DNA from: Roseomonas sp. E05
GTDB lineage: Bacteria > Pseudomonadota > Alphaproteobacteria > Acetobacterales > Acetobacteraceae
NCBI RefSeq assembly: GCF_030063475.1
Contig: NZ_JASIRT010000001.1
Location: 248,001 to 312,000, forward strand
DNA: 64,000 bases
Direction of reading: 5' to 3'
How positions within the stretch are numbered: the first letter of the stretch is position 1; every line of letters starts with the position of its first letter. The notes below the pieces were generated by a model. That model saw only the letters and a list, made by a program, of their open reading frames with translations, did no database searches and was not told the DNA's origin. Shown piece after piece: positions 16,174 to 27,239 of the stretch. Both the position numbers and the translations under genes were made by a program.

Positions 16174-16218
16174 CCCAAAAAGCCGCGGGCCCGTCCGGAA
16201 TGGTCCGGACGGGCCCGC
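16174..16218 (-). terminator. Rho-independent terminator upstream of the structural genes
   Basis: On the minus strand a perfect 15-bp stem (GCGGGCCCGTCCGGA with its complement, 16185-16218, ATGG-type loop) is followed after a few bases by TTTTT. It lies between the two first genes of the cassette and the small gene before portal. Transcription from the repressor-side promoter should therefore stop here unless anti-terminated, or the structural genes need their own promoter. Confidence 0.82.
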
Positions 16219-16253
16219 GCAGTGGGGATCGGGAGGAGGTCAGCGGGCGCAAC

Positions 16254-16754
16254 TCACCCGTTGACGAGGACCTTCTTACCGGCCGCGATCGGCACCGTCA
16301 AGGAATTTTTTCCCATAACCGCCATTTTCTGCAACCGACGGAAGAGTCCGCGGGGCGTCAGGGCGCGCGGCGCCCCTTCCCCGAGCAGCGCACGGCACAC
16401 GGAGACACAGGAATAGGGCAGGATTCCTGGCATCGCACCACAGAAGGGCGCCCCCGGCTGGAAGGGCCCCAGCACCTCCAGACCCGCGCGACGGTAGAAA
16501 TCAGGCAGGTCGAAATCCGGCCCCACTTCGGGCCGCGCCACCAGCAGGCGGCCCGAAAGCGGCTCCACGACCGTCCAGCCGCGTACATCCCCCAGCACCG
16601 CGAAGCAGTGCCGGAAACCCGGGCGCAGCAGCCGCAGCCAAAGCCGGTCCGCCCGGCCACCGAAGCCGATCCAGACCTGCTGCTCGCCTTCCGCGAGCGC
16701 GTGGCGCGGCGCGATGCGCGGCACCGCGCCCTGCGATCGCCGCGATACGCTCAC
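16254..16754 (-). CDS. Uncharacterised cassette protein with His...Cys pattern
   Basis: 166 residues, not assigned to a named family. A mid-region RPGFRHCFAVLGD with W-x-VVEPLSGRLLV is followed by SCVSVCRALLGEGAPRALTP near the C-terminus. A His in a beta-strand followed later by a Cys at the start of a helix recalls circularly permuted papain-like (LRAT/NlpC-type) folds, which is an inference only. The GTG at 16754 overlaps the stop of the upstream gene (GTGA), and no ATG fits. The two genes form a unit ended by a strong terminator. Confidence 0.65.
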   Translation of the reverse strand: MSVSRRSQGAVPRIAPRHALAEGEQQVWIGFGGRADRLWLRLLRPGFRHCFAVLGDVRGWTVVEPLSGRLLVARPEVGPDFDLPDFYRRAGLEVLGPFQPGAPFCGAMPGILPYSCVSVCRALLGEGAPRALTPRGLFRRLQKMAVMGKNSLTVPIAAGKKVLVNG

Positions 16755-17191
16755 TCGGAAACCCGCCCCTGCAGCGCCACCACCACGTCGCCGCCGGCGG
16801 GCAGCGGCATCACCGGCCCCGCCACGATCCCCTTCATGCGCAGTGGCCAATCGAGTCGCTGCATGGCCTCGTTCCAGATGCGCCAGTCGGCCTTCTCGCT
16901 GGCATGCCGAGGGTCGGGCGCCGCGCCGCGCTCGCCCCAGAGGCGCATGATGCGGGCATGCACCAGATCGATCCGCCGCTGCCGGTAGAGCCGGTCGAGG
17001 CACTTCACCACGTCGTCCGGTTCGCAGGGTCGCTGGACGCGGCCGGCACCGGCGACGACGCGGGCGCCCTCGCGGCGCGCCACCAGCGCCGCCATGGTCC
17101 AGAACCACGCCTCTTCGGCGCTGCCGAAGGGCTCCATCTTGGTCATGCTGGCGAGGACGGGGGAGGCAGAGGAACGGCGGAGTGCAGTCAT
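16751..17191 (-). CDS. Uncharacterised protein, first gene of the cassette
   Basis: 146 residues. The N-terminal half holds SMTKMEPFGSAEEAWFWTM and the middle CEPDDVVKCLDRLYRQRRID, RIMRLWGERG and ADWRIWNEAMQRLDWPLR. The density of conserved-looking aromatic and charged residues suggests a real conserved protein, but no enzymatic motif is visible. It is divergent from the S24 repressor gene across a 121-base region with an operator-like palindrome, so repressor control is likely. It is coupled to the next gene by a four-base overlap. Confidence 0.7.
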   Translation of the reverse strand: MTALRRSSASPVLASMTKMEPFGSAEEAWFWTMAALVARREGARVVAGAGRVQRPCEPDDVVKCLDRLYRQRRIDLVHARIMRLWGERGAAPDPRHASEKADWRIWNEAMQRLDWPLRMKGIVAGPVMPLPAGGDVVVALQGRVSE

Positions 17192-17238
17192 CGGGGGATT
17201 CGCCTTTTGGTTGCAGCAGCGCCAATCATTACGATTCG

Positions 17239-17260
17239 ATTTATAGGCGTCAACACCTAT
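17239..17260 (-). promoter_or_regulatory. Operator-like palindrome overlapping a minus-strand promoter
   Basis: ATAGGCGT-CA-ACACCTAT (17243-17260) is an 18-bp palindrome with one mismatch in the gap between the cassette's first gene and the S24 repressor. On the minus strand it contains TTGACG, which with TAATGA 16 bases on makes a plausible -35/-10 pair for the cassette. Repressor bound here would block that promoter. The repressor's own promoter is not clear. Confidence 0.55.
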
Positions 17261-17312
17261 TTGTGATGATCTTCCTATTGCTTTCCGACCTGCATCCTAG
17301 GATAATCGGCCC

Positions 17313-17960
17313 ATGCGTCATGACGATATCTGGCGGGCGGTGGATGCCCTGGCGGCCGAGCACGGGCTGTCGCCCTCCGGCCTCGCCCGCAAGGCGGGAC
17401 TGGACCCCACCGCCTTCAACCCTTCCAAGCGCGTCGGCAACGACGGCCGGGCGCGCTGGCCCTCGACCGAGAGCATCGCCAAGATCCTGGCCGCGACCGG
17501 CACGGACATGGAGAGCTTCGCCTCACTGGTCAGCGGCGCCCCGGCGCTCAACAGCGCCGGCCGCATCCCGCCCGGCCGGCGCATTCCGCTGATCGGCCTG
17601 GCTCAGGCCGGCGGGGAGGGCTTCTTCGATGATGGTGGCTATCCCGTCGGCGGCGGCTGGGACGAGATCAGCACCCCTGAATTCACCGACCCCAACGCCT
17701 ATGCCCTGGAGATCTCGGGCGACAGCATGGAGCCGGTGTTCCGCGACGGGGACCTGGTCATCGTCTCGCCCAACTCGCCGGTCCGGCGCGGAGACCGCGT
17801 GGTGGCCCGCACCAACCGCGGCGAAGTGATGGCGAAGGAGCTGATCCGCCAATCCGCCCGGCGGATCGAGCTGGCCAGCCTCAACCCGGCGCACCCGAAC
17901 TACAGCTTCGACCTGTCGGAGATCACCTGGATGCATCGGATCGTCTGGGCCAGCCAATAG
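17313..17960 (+). CDS. S24-family (LexA/CI-like) transcriptional repressor
   Basis: 215 residues. The N-terminal helix-turn-helix-like domain (about 5-70) includes LSPSGLARKAGLDPTAFNPS. A Peptidase_S24 domain follows. The predicted self-cleavage site is Ala99-Gly100 (LAQAGGEG), the nucleophile is Ser138 in EISGDSMEP, and the general base is Lys175 in EVMAKEL. All residues for RecA-stimulated autocleavage are present, so it could link the cassette to DNA damage. It is divergent from the cassette's first gene and ends 4 bases from the end of the convergent mprF-like gene. A chromosomal regulator unrelated to the phage is possible. Confidence 0.88.
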   Translation: MRHDDIWRAVDALAAEHGLSPSGLARKAGLDPTAFNPSKRVGNDGRARWPSTESIAKILAATGTDMESFASLVSGAPALNSAGRIPPGRRIPLIGLAQAGGEGFFDDGGYPVGGGWDEISTPEFTDPNAYALEISGDSMEPVFRDGDLVIVSPNSPVRRGDRVVARTNRGEVMAKELIRQSARRIELASLNPAHPNYSFDLSEITWMHRIVWASQ

Positions 17961-17964
17961 CCCG

Positions 17965-19890
17965 TCAGCGCCCCGCCGTCAGCTCCTCCAGCAGGCGCTG
18001 CGGGTCGCCCTCCGCCCGGCAGACCAGGAAGCGCCCGTCGCCCAGCGGCACCGCGGCCAGCCCGGTATCCTCATAGGCCCGCAGCAGTTCCGGCCCGACC
18101 TGCCAGAAGGCATGGGCGACGCCGTTGCGCTCGCACAGGTCGCGGAAGCGCCACAGCGCGGCGATGCGGGCGTCATTGTCCCCCGCGGGATCGCCGATGC
18201 CGATCCACACCCGGTCGCGCCGGACGAAGGCAAATCCGGCCCCGCTTCCTCCTTCCGCGAAGATGGCGCCATCCGCCTGGCGTGGCGTACGCGCGCCCAG
18301 CGCCGCCAGCCGCGCCCGGGTGGCGAGGTCATAGGCCGGCACCCGGATGCGCGCCGGCCGCAGCAGCCGCAACACCGCCACCAGCATCAGCACGCCGCAG
18401 AGCCCCACGGTGAAGCGCAGCGTGTGCGGCGCCTCCTCCGAGAAGGGCACCGCCCACCAGGGGTTGTTGGCCACCGGCCCGCGCCAGGCAATCTGCGCCA
18501 GGATCAGCGCCGCCACCACGCTGGCCGCCAGCGGCACCAGGGTGCTGCCGGTCAGCGGCTCGCCGGTCAGCCGCGCGTCACGATAGAAGGCGGTGCGGAG
18601 GCAGGCCAGCAGCCCCGCCAGCGACAGGAAACCGACCGGCACGAACCATGGCTCCCCGCGCAGCAGCGTCACGATGCCGCCCAGCATCAGCAGCAGGATG
18701 CCCGAGACCCAGGCGATGCGCAGCCGCCGCACCATGCCATAGGCCACCACCAGCAACAGCGAGCCGATCAGCGAGGCGGCGAAGTGACTGGCCAGCGCCG
18801 CCCATTCCCCTGCCCATTCCGCCAGCGGCGAGCCGCGCGCCGGCAGCGCGCCGATGAACAGAAGCACCACCCCGGCCAGCCCCGAGAGCCCGGCAAGCGC
18901 CGGCCCCTCCAGCGCATCGGTCACCTGCGACTCGGCGCCCAACCGCCCCAGCAGATGCCGTCGCTGGTTCAATTCGAAGCCGGCGAACAGCACCCCCGCC
19001 AGGAAGAGGGGAATGATGTAGTAGAAGAAGCGGAACAGCAGCAGCGCGCCGATCACCTGCGGCGCCGGCGCATAGGGCTGCAGCCCGATCAGCACCGCGC
19101 TGTCGAACACGCCGAGCCCGCCCGGCACATTGGCCGCCAGCCCCGCCGCATAGGCCGCCAAATAGATGCCGACGAAGCGGGGGAAGGTCAGCCCGTCCGC
19201 CGCCGGCAGCAGGGCGTAGAAGATCATCGCGGTGACCGCGACATCCACCCCCGCCAGCACCGTCTGCATGCAGGCCATGCGGAAGCCCGGCAGGTCGATG
19301 CGGTGGCCGAAAAGGGTAAAATGCGGCACGAAGCGCGAGAGCAGGATATAGCCTGCCACCACCCCGATCAGCGTCGCCCCTAGCCCCCGCATCACCCAGT
19401 GCGGCAGGTTCTCGGCCACCCAGGGCAGCACCTCAGGCTCCCAGATCAGCACCATGCCGCCCAACGCCATGCCGCCCAGTCCGAAGGTGAGGCTGGTGAA
19501 GGCGATGACCTTCGCGATCTCGCCTGGGCTCAGCCCCCAGGCGGCATAGAAGCGGTAGCGCACCGCCGCGCCGGAAACCGCCGCGAAGCCCAGGTTATGC
19601 GCCAGCGTATAGGCGCAGAAGGAAGCCAGCGAGGTGCGCAGATAGCTCACCGGCCGCCCCGCATAGACCGAGCCGAGCCGGTCGTAGATGGTCAGCACCC
19701 CATAGGCCAGCACGGTCCAGCCGCCCGCGATCCAGAGCGCGCTGGACGGCATGGCCGCCAGCGCCTCGCGGATCTCGGCCATGGAGAGGTGGCGCACCTC
19801 GCGCTGCACCACGAAGAGCGCACCGGCCAGCAGCAGCAGGCCGAACACGGTGGGCCCGTGCCGGCGCAGCGCGCCGAGCAGGCCCTTCAC
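17965..19890 (-). CDS. MprF-like lysyl-phosphatidylglycerol flippase/synthase, C-terminally short
   Basis: 641 residues. The first 520 form the multi-helix membrane part of MprF proteins, including the flippase-type blocks [20 protein letters not shown] and [14 protein letters not shown]. The cytosolic part (about 525-641) has only the first GNAT-like half of the synthase ([30 protein letters not shown]). Full-length family members are usually about 850 residues with a second half that builds the aminoacyl-transfer site; that half is missing here. No remnant is seen downstream, where the convergent repressor gene ends 4 bases away. The gene overlaps lysS by four bases (ATGA). It may retain only flippase function. 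Confidence 0.85.
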   Translation of the reverse strand: MKGLLGALRRHGPTVFGLLLLAGALFVVQREVRHLSMAEIREALAAMPSSALWIAGGWTVLAYGVLTIYDRLGSVYAGRPVSYLRTSLASFCAYTLAHNLGFAAVSGAAVRYRFYAAWGLSPGEIAKVIAFTSLTFGLGGMALGGMVLIWEPEVLPWVAENLPHWVMRGLGATLIGVVAGYILLSRFVPHFTLFGHRIDLPGFRMACMQTVLAGVDVAVTAMIFYALLPAADGLTFPRFVGIYLAAYAAGLAANVPGGLGVFDSAVLIGLQPYAPAPQVIGALLLFRFFYYIIPLFLAGVLFAGFELNQRRHLLGRLGAESQVTDALEGPALAGLSGLAGVVLLFIGALPARGSPLAEWAGEWAALASHFAASLIGSLLLVVAYGMVRRLRIAWVSGILLLMLGGIVTLLRGEPWFVPVGFLSLAGLLACLRTAFYRDARLTGEPLTGSTLVPLAASVVAALILAQIAWRGPVANNPWWAVPFSEEAPHTLRFTVGLCGVLMLVAVLRLLRPARIRVPAYDLATRARLAALGARTPRQADGAIFAEGGSGAGFAFVRRDRVWIGIGDPAGDNDARIAALWRFRDLCERNGVAHAFWQVGPELLRAYEDTGLAAVPLGDGRFLVCRAEGDPQRLLEELTAGR

Positions 19891-21530
19891 GCCGGGCTCG
19901 TCTCCGCCGCGGCCGCCTGTGGCGGACGGGCGAGCGCCTCCTCGATCAGCCGGATCGTCTCCGGCACGCCATAGGCCGCCGCCAGGGAACCGAAGCGCGG
20001 CCCCTGATCGGCCCCCACCAGCACCTGGTAGAGCGCGTTGAACCAGCCGCGCGCCACCCCCGGCGAACCGTCCTTCTGGATCTGGATGAAGGGTTCCCGC
20101 CGCCCCGCGTCATAGACCAGCGTCTGGATGCGTTCCGCCTGCGGCAGACCGTGCGGCAGGGCCTCGATCTCCCCCTGGTGCTCCCGCAGCATCGCCGCCA
20201 GCGCGAGGAAGCAGGGCCGCTCCTCCGCCGCCGGCGCGCGCGGCGTCAGCCCGGGCAGGATGAAGTCGTGCGAATAGGCCACCGCATACTCGACGAGTTG
20301 CCCCAGCAGCGGCTGGGTCTCCGGCGTGGCCTCCGGCGCGTAGTTGCGCACGAACTTCCACAGCCGCTCCGGCGTGTCCGCCGCCGAGACGGTCGCGAGG
20401 TTCATCAGCATGCCGAAGGTCAGCGGCGGCTCCGGCGTATTGGGCACCTCGCCGCCATGGATGTGCCAGTCCGGGTTGGCCGGATCGGGGTTGGCGCGGA
20501 GCTTCTCGCGGAAGGTGAGATACTCGTCGGTCGCCCGTGGGATCACGTCGAAATAGAGCCGCTTCGCCCGCCCCGGCGCCTGGTACATGAAATAGGCCAG
20601 GCTCTCCGGCGGCGCGTAGCGCAGCCACTCCTCGATGGTCAGCCCGTTCCCCTTGGACTTCGAGATCTTCTGCCCGCCCTGGTCGAGGAACAGCTCATAG
20701 GTGAAGCCCACCGGCGGCTCGCTGCCCAGCACCCGGCAGATCTGCGAGGAGAGCCGCACGCTGTCGATCAGGTCCTTGCCCGACATCTCGTAATCGACGC
20801 CGAGCGCGAACCAGCGCATCGCCCAGTCGGCCTTCCACTGCGCCTTGACATGGCCGCCCGTCACCGGCGTCTCGAAGCGCTCCCCCGTCTCCGGGTCGCG
20901 CCAGACCACGGTGCCGTCCTGCGGCCGCACCGCCTCCATCGGCACCTGCATCACCACCCCGGTGCGCGGATGCACGGGCAGGAAGGGCGAGTAGGTGGCG
21001 CGGCGGTCCGGCCCCAGCGTCGGCAGGATCACCTGCCGCACCTCCTCATGCACCGCCAGCATCCGCAGCAGCGCCGCGTCGAACCGGCCGGACCGGTAGT
21101 AGTCGGTGGCCGAGGCGAACTCGTACTCGAAGCCGAAGGCATCCAGGAAGGCGCGCAGCCGGGCGTTGTTGTGGTGCCCGAAGCTCTCATGCGTGCCGAA
21201 GGGGTCGGGGATGGCGGTCAGCGACTTGCCGAGATGCTGCCGCAGCATCTCCCCGTTGGGAACATTGTCCGGCACCTTCCGCAACCCGTCCATATCGTCC
21301 GAGAAGGCGATCAGCCGGCCCTTCAGGCCCGTCATCCGCTCGAAGGCCTTCCGCACCCAGGTGGTGCGCGCCACCTCGCCGAAGGTGCCGATATGCGGCA
21401 GCCCCGAGGGCCCGTAGCCCGTCTCGAACAGCGCCACCGCTTTCCCGGCCTGCGCGATACGATCGGCGACCTTGGCGGCTTCCTCGAAGGGCCAGGCCTT
21501 GACGGAACGGAGGGATGGATCGGCGGTCAT
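19887..21530 (-). CDS. lysS: Class I lysyl-tRNA synthetase
   Basis: 547 residues charging tRNA-Lys with lysine. The class I signatures are HIGTF (the HIGH equivalent, about residue 47) and KISKSKG (the KMSKS equivalent). The archaeal-type LysRS-I features [11 protein letters not shown] and MSGKDLIDS are present. This form is common in alphaproteobacteria, which often lack the class II enzyme. The ATG at 21530 fits the family N-terminus; the frame extends upstream through the intergenic region without support. The stop overlaps the mprF-like start, so Lys-tRNA production is coupled to a protein family that uses Lys-tRNA. Confidence 0.95.
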   Translation of the reverse strand: MTADPSLRSVKAWPFEEAAKVADRIAQAGKAVALFETGYGPSGLPHIGTFGEVARTTWVRKAFERMTGLKGRLIAFSDDMDGLRKVPDNVPNGEMLRQHLGKSLTAIPDPFGTHESFGHHNNARLRAFLDAFGFEYEFASATDYYRSGRFDAALLRMLAVHEEVRQVILPTLGPDRRATYSPFLPVHPRTGVVMQVPMEAVRPQDGTVVWRDPETGERFETPVTGGHVKAQWKADWAMRWFALGVDYEMSGKDLIDSVRLSSQICRVLGSEPPVGFTYELFLDQGGQKISKSKGNGLTIEEWLRYAPPESLAYFMYQAPGRAKRLYFDVIPRATDEYLTFREKLRANPDPANPDWHIHGGEVPNTPEPPLTFGMLMNLATVSAADTPERLWKFVRNYAPEATPETQPLLGQLVEYAVAYSHDFILPGLTPRAPAAEERPCFLALAAMLREHQGEIEALPHGLPQAERIQTLVYDAGRREPFIQIQKDGSPGVARGWFNALYQVLVGADQGPRFGSLAAAYGVPETIRLIEEALARPPQAAAAETSPA

Positions 21531-21682
21531 GGCAGCCCCCTTGCCAGCGCCGGGGCGCCTGGTCAACGCGCTGCTGCGGCAAGTCAGCCCCCGGAACCTT
21601 GCGCAGCCGTCATCTTTGAGCGAACCCCTTGCCAAAGCTGGCCTTGTTCGCCTTTTGCCCCTAGTTTCCGGGCGTGTCGACC

Positions 21683-24553
21683 ATGAAGGGCGCAGCCGGT
21701 GCCCTCCCTCCCCGCCTCCTGCTGCCCGACGCTCCGGCGCTGGTCGCGCCCGCTCCCGGCAGCGCCGTCCTGCTGACCCCGGATGGCGAGCTTTCGACGC
21801 TGCGCGCCGGCGCCGTGCCCGCCGCGCTGCGCGAGCTTGGCCCGCCGATCCTGGTGCACGCCCCCGCCACCGCGAAGCGGCTGAACCTCCCTGCCATCCC
21901 CGGCGCCTGGGACCTGCTGGAGCTCTTCGCCTTCTGCCAGCCCGCCCTGGCGGCACCGCCCACCCCCCGCGGCCTCGCTTTGGCGCTCGACCTGCCGCCG
22001 CCGGCCGATGCGGAGGCTGCTGCCGCTCTGCTGCCCGAGATCGCCACCGAACTGCTGCGCCGCCTCGCCCGCGCCCGCAACGCCCCGCTGAACCGCGATG
22101 CCGCCGCTCTCGCCGCCCGCCTGCGCGATGCCGCCGACTGGCCCTGGGCGGACTCCATCCTCGCCGCCCTCGGCCAGCCCACCGCCCGCCCCGGCCGGGA
22201 CGCCCTGAAGGTCTGGCGCGCCCTGCCGGAATGGGAGGAGGCCGCCCCGCCTCCGCCGCCCGCCAGCCTGCCCGTCTCCCCCGCCGAAGCCCGCAGCCGC
22301 CTGGCCGAAATCCTCGGTGAAGGCGCCGAGCAGCGCCCCTCCCAGGCTGATTTCGCCTCCGCCGCCTCGCTCGCCTTCGCCGCCCGCGAGGCGCCCGGCG
22401 AGCCGCAGCTCGTGCTGGCCGAAGCCGGCACCGGCACCGGCAAGACGCTGGGCTATGTCGCCCCGGCCAGCCTCTGGGCCGAGCGCAACGGTGCCCCGGT
22501 CTGGATCGCCACCTACACCCGCAACCTGCAGCGCCAGCTCGACCAGGAACTGGCCCGCCTCTACCCGGAGCCGGAGGAGCGCCGCCAGCGCGTCGTCATC
22601 CGCAAGGGCCGCGAGAACTACCTCTGCCTGCTGAACTATGACGAGGCCGCCAGCGGCGCCATGCCCGGCCGCCTCGTCCCGCTGGCCCTGGTCGCCCGCT
22701 GGGCGCTGGCCACGCGCGACGGCGACCTGCTCGGCGGCGACTTCCCGGGCTGGCTGATGGAGCTCTTCCCCGCCGGCGCCATCTCCCTCCTGGCCGACCG
22801 GCGCGGCGAGTGCATCCACTCCGCCTGCCCGCACTGGAAGCGCTGCTTCGTCGAGCACTCCATCCGCCGTGCCGCCAGTGCGCATCTGGTGGTCGCCAAC
22901 CATGCCCTGGTGATGGTCCAGGCCGCGCTCGGCGGCGGCGAGGACGGCCCCGCCCTGCGCTACGTCTTCGACGAGGGCCACCACCTCTTCGACGCCGCCG
23001 ATGGCGCCTTCTCGGCCGAGCTCTCCGGCGCCGAGATGGCGGAGCTGCGCCGCTGGCTGCTGGGCAGCGAGGGCGGGCGCGGCCGGGCGCGCGGCCTGCG
23101 CCGCCGGCTGGAGGAGCTGCTGGCCGAACATCCTGCCCTGCTGCCCCCCCTGGAACTGGTCGAGCGCAACGCCCGCATTCTGCCCGCCCCCGGCTGGTGG
23201 GACCGCTGGGCCGCCCTGCCGCAGGCCGAGGAGCAGCGCGCCGAGGATCTCGGCGAGGCGCCGGACGACCCGCGCCCGCTTCCCGCCGCCGCGGCCTCCC
23301 CGCCCAGCCCGGCCGAAACCTTCCTCCGCGCCGTCCGCGCGCAGATCCTCGCCCGCACCGCCGAGGCCGATCCGCTCTACGACGCCGAATGCGACCTCCA
23401 CCCGCTGCACGACGACCTGCCCCAGGCCGCCGCCATGCTGGAGGACGCCCTGGAGCGCCTGCGCGCACCCCTGAAACATCTGTCGAAGCTGCTGGCCGAC
23501 CTGCTGGAGGACCCGGAGCAGGAGCTGGAGACCGGCGCCCGCATCCGCCTGGAAACCGCCACCCGCAGCATCGAGCGCCGCGCGCTGATGCCGCTCGCCG
23601 CCTGGACCGCCATGCTCGCCCGGCTGCGCGAGCCGTCCGCCGAGCCCGGCCAGCGCCCGACCTATGTGGACTGGTTCGCCCTCTCCCGCCGTGAGGGTCG
23701 CGACATTGATGCCGGCCTGCATCGCCACTGGCTCGATCCCACGGTGCCCTTCGCCACCCAGGTCGCCGCGCCGGCGCATGGCGTGCTGATCGCCTCGGCC
23801 ACCCTGCGCGACGCCGCCCGCAAGGACCCCGAATCCGCCTGGCGCGAGGCGGAGGCGCGCACCGGCGTGCAGCACCTGCCCAGCCCCGCGATCCGCGCCG
23901 CCGTCCCCTCGCCCTTCGACTACGCCGCCAACACCCGCGCCTTCGTGGTGGAGGACATCACCCGCGACAGCCCCGGCCAGATCGCCGCCGCCATGCAGCA
24001 GCTCTTCCGGGCGGCGGGGGGCGGCGCGCTCGGCCTGTTCACCGCCATCCGCCGGCTGCGCGACGTGCATGCCCGCATCGCCCCCGCCCTGGCGGAAGCC
24101 GGCCTGCCCCTCTACGCCCAGCATGTGGACGCGATGGACAGCGCCACCCTCGTGGACATCTTCCGCGCCGAGGAGGATTCCTGCCTGCTCGGCACCGATG
24201 CCCTGCGGGACGGCGTGGATGTCCCCGGCCGCGCCCTCCGCCTGCTGGTCTTCGACCGCGTGCCCTGGCCGCGCCCTTCCATCCTGCACCGCGAGCGCCG
24301 CATTCATCTCTCCGGCGGCCGCCCCGGTGGCTATGACGACGCCATCGCCCGCCACCGGCTGCGCCAGGCCTTCGGCCGCCTGATCCGTCGCGCCGATGAC
24401 CGTGGCGTCTTCGTCCTGCTCGACCCCCGCACGCCCTCCCGCCTGCTGGCCGGCCTGCCGGAGGGCGTGGTGCCGCAGCGCCTGGGTCTGGCCGAGGCGG
24501 TGCGGCAAACAGCCGCGTTCTTGTCACAAACCCCTGCGCCGCCCGGGTGTTGA
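21683..24553 (+). CDS. ATP-dependent DNA helicase, DinG/Rad3 (XPD) family
   Basis: 956 residues, a superfamily 2 helicase. Walker A is [10 protein letters not shown] (near residue 255), and the DEAH-box variant is FDEGHHLF. Between them lie cysteines ([19 protein letters not shown]) in the XPD/DinG pattern of a 4Fe-4S cluster. The C-terminal helicase half has [20 protein letters not shown] and a final [12 protein letters not shown] motif. An N-terminal region of about 230 residues of unknown role precedes the ATPase. The start is ATG at 21683 or GTG at 21674; neither has a clear ribosome site. It probably acts in repair or replication restart. Confidence 0.9.
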   Translation: MKGAAGALPPRLLLPDAPALVAPAPGSAVLLTPDGELSTLRAGAVPAALRELGPPILVHAPATAKRLNLPAIPGAWDLLELFAFCQPALAAPPTPRGLALALDLPPPADAEAAAALLPEIATELLRRLARARNAPLNRDAAALAARLRDAADWPWADSILAALGQPTARPGRDALKVWRALPEWEEAAPPPPPASLPVSPAEARSRLAEILGEGAEQRPSQADFASAASLAFAAREAPGEPQLVLAEAGTGTGKTLGYVAPASLWAERNGAPVWIATYTRNLQRQLDQELARLYPEPEERRQRVVIRKGRENYLCLLNYDEAASGAMPGRLVPLALVARWALATRDGDLLGGDFPGWLMELFPAGAISLLADRRGECIHSACPHWKRCFVEHSIRRAASAHLVVANHALVMVQAALGGGEDGPALRYVFDEGHHLFDAADGAFSAELSGAEMAELRRWLLGSEGGRGRARGLRRRLEELLAEHPALLPPLELVERNARILPAPGWWDRWAALPQAEEQRAEDLGEAPDDPRPLPAAAASPPSPAETFLRAVRAQILARTAEADPLYDAECDLHPLHDDLPQAAAMLEDALERLRAPLKHLSKLLADLLEDPEQELETGARIRLETATRSIERRALMPLAAWTAMLARLREPSAEPGQRPTYVDWFALSRREGRDIDAGLHRHWLDPTVPFATQVAAPAHGVLIASATLRDAARKDPESAWREAEARTGVQHLPSPAIRAAVPSPFDYAANTRAFVVEDITRDSPGQIAAAMQQLFRAAGGGALGLFTAIRRLRDVHARIAPALAEAGLPLYAQHVDAMDSATLVDIFRAEEDSCLLGTDALRDGVDVPGRALRLLVFDRVPWPRPSILHRERRIHLSGGRPGGYDDAIARHRLRQAFGRLIRRADDRGVFVLLDPRTPSRLLAGLPEGVVPQRLGLAEAVRQTAAFLSQTPAPPGC

Positions 24554-24600
24554 ACGGCGGCCTGCGCTAGGATAGGCCTGCGCCTGGAAGGAGCCCCTCG

Positions 24601-25023
24601 ATGCAGCACCCGAAAATCCGCTTCACGGCGCAGGAGGCCCTGGTCTGCGCCATGGTGCTGATGTCCGCCGCCGATCAGCAGATGTCCGACGCCGAGCTGA
24701 ACATGATGTCGCGGCTGGTCCAGGAGCTGCCGGTCTTCACCGGTTTCCGGGCGGAGGAAATCGAGCTCGTCACCGAATCCTGCCTGACCCTGCTTCGCGA
24801 GCGCGATGGGCTGGACCATGCCTGTTCGCTGATGCGCGAGGCCCTGCCGCCCCGCCTGCGCGAGACCGCCTATCTCCTGGCCTGCGAGGTCGCCGCCGCC
24901 GATGGCGATGCCACTCAGGAGGAGCTGCGTTTCCTGCAGGATTTCCGGATCGAGATGGATATCGACCGGCTGGTCGCCGGCGCCATCGAGCGCGCCGCCA
25001 AGGCCCGCTACCAGATGGTCTGA
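24601..25023 (+). CDS. TerB-like tellurite resistance domain protein
   Basis: 140 residues, all helical, with the TerB metal-binding-type repeats: MVLMSAADQQMSDAELNMM near the N-terminus and LACEVAAADGDATQEELRFL in the second half. Acidic residues after each AAD motif probably bind divalent metal. The function is unknown despite the family name. AAGGAG sits 8 bases before the ATG. It lies 47 bases after the helicase gene on the same strand and may be cotranscribed. Confidence 0.88.
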   Translation: MQHPKIRFTAQEALVCAMVLMSAADQQMSDAELNMMSRLVQELPVFTGFRAEEIELVTESCLTLLRERDGLDHACSLMREALPPRLRETAYLLACEVAAADGDATQEELRFLQDFRIEMDIDRLVAGAIERAAKARYQMV

Positions 25024-25026
25024 AGC

Positions 25027-25049
25027 CCGGGAGGGTGGCGCCCTCCCGG
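25027..25049. terminator. Hairpin between convergent genes (repeat family 3)
   Basis: CCGGGAGGG, a TGGCG loop and CCCTCCCGG form a perfect 9-bp stem between the stops of the TerB-like gene and the cold-shock gene. Similar GGGAGGG/CCCTCCC hairpins occur at 32725-32743, 44650-44704 and 55281-55303. It lacks T-tracts, so it could terminate both ways or stabilise 3' ends. Confidence 0.65.
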
Positions 25050-25091
25050 TTCCGTGCCGCCGGGGCCGGTGCCGCCGGCGGCCTTGGCCGC

Positions 25092-25295
25092 TCAGAGCGG
25101 CTTGAGGTTGGTGGCCGCGGCCTTGCCGCGCTCCATCACCACCTCGTAGCTGATCTTCTGGTTCTCCTGCAGGCCCTGCAGCCCGGCCTTCTGCACGGCG
25201 GTGATGTGGACAAAGACGTCCTTGCCGCCATCCTGCGGGACGATGAAGCCGAAGCCCTTCGTCGCGTTGAACCACTTCACGGTGCCAATCGCCAT
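25092..25295 (-). CDS. Cold-shock protein (CspA family)
   Basis: A 67-residue single cold-shock domain that binds single-stranded RNA/DNA. Both nucleic-acid motifs are present: KGFGFI (RNP1) and DVFVHI (RNP2). A strong GAGGAG lies 9 bases before the ATG at 25295. The 255-base gap to groEL upstream leaves room for a long 5' leader, typical of csp genes; TTGACA is present on this strand at 25454-25459 but no good -10 box was found after it. Confidence 0.96.
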   Translation of the reverse strand: MAIGTVKWFNATKGFGFIVPQDGGKDVFVHITAVQKAGLQGLQENQKISYEVVMERGKAAATNLKPL

Positions 25296-25496
25296 GCGAT
25301 GCACTCCTCTTCGCGTCGGCAGAAGCACCAGCGCCGCTGCCATGGACCCAGCCGATGTCCCGGGACGGCTTGAAGGCGACCGGGTCTCCGGAGGCACGGC
25401 AAGGCGAGCGGAAGCGGTTGGCTGCCGATTAGTGGGGCAGATCGTTAATGGTCTGTCAACGAAAACTGCCACGCCCAGCAGCCCCGAAACGGCGAA

Positions 25497-25522
25497 GGGG
25501 GCGGCCCTTGCGGACCGCCCCC
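25497..25522 (-). terminator. groEL terminator hairpin
   Basis: GGGGGCGG (25497-25504) pairs with CCGCCCCC (25515-25522), 28 bases beyond the groEL stop. It is a strong stem with only a weak T-run after it. It should end groESL transcription before the cold-shock gene leader. Confidence 0.7.
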
Positions 25523-25550
25523 TCTGCAGCAACTCCGATCCGTTGAGGGA

Positions 25551-27197
<1,647 letters not shown>

Positions 27198-27239
27198 CTA
27201 CCTCGTCAGCTCTGTTGGAAAGAAGGGGGGTTCGCAGGC

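Noticed and set aside
3933-17960. Attachment sites or a tRNA target for the phage cassette
   Set aside because: No tRNA gene, direct repeat pair or integrase could be recognised at either end.
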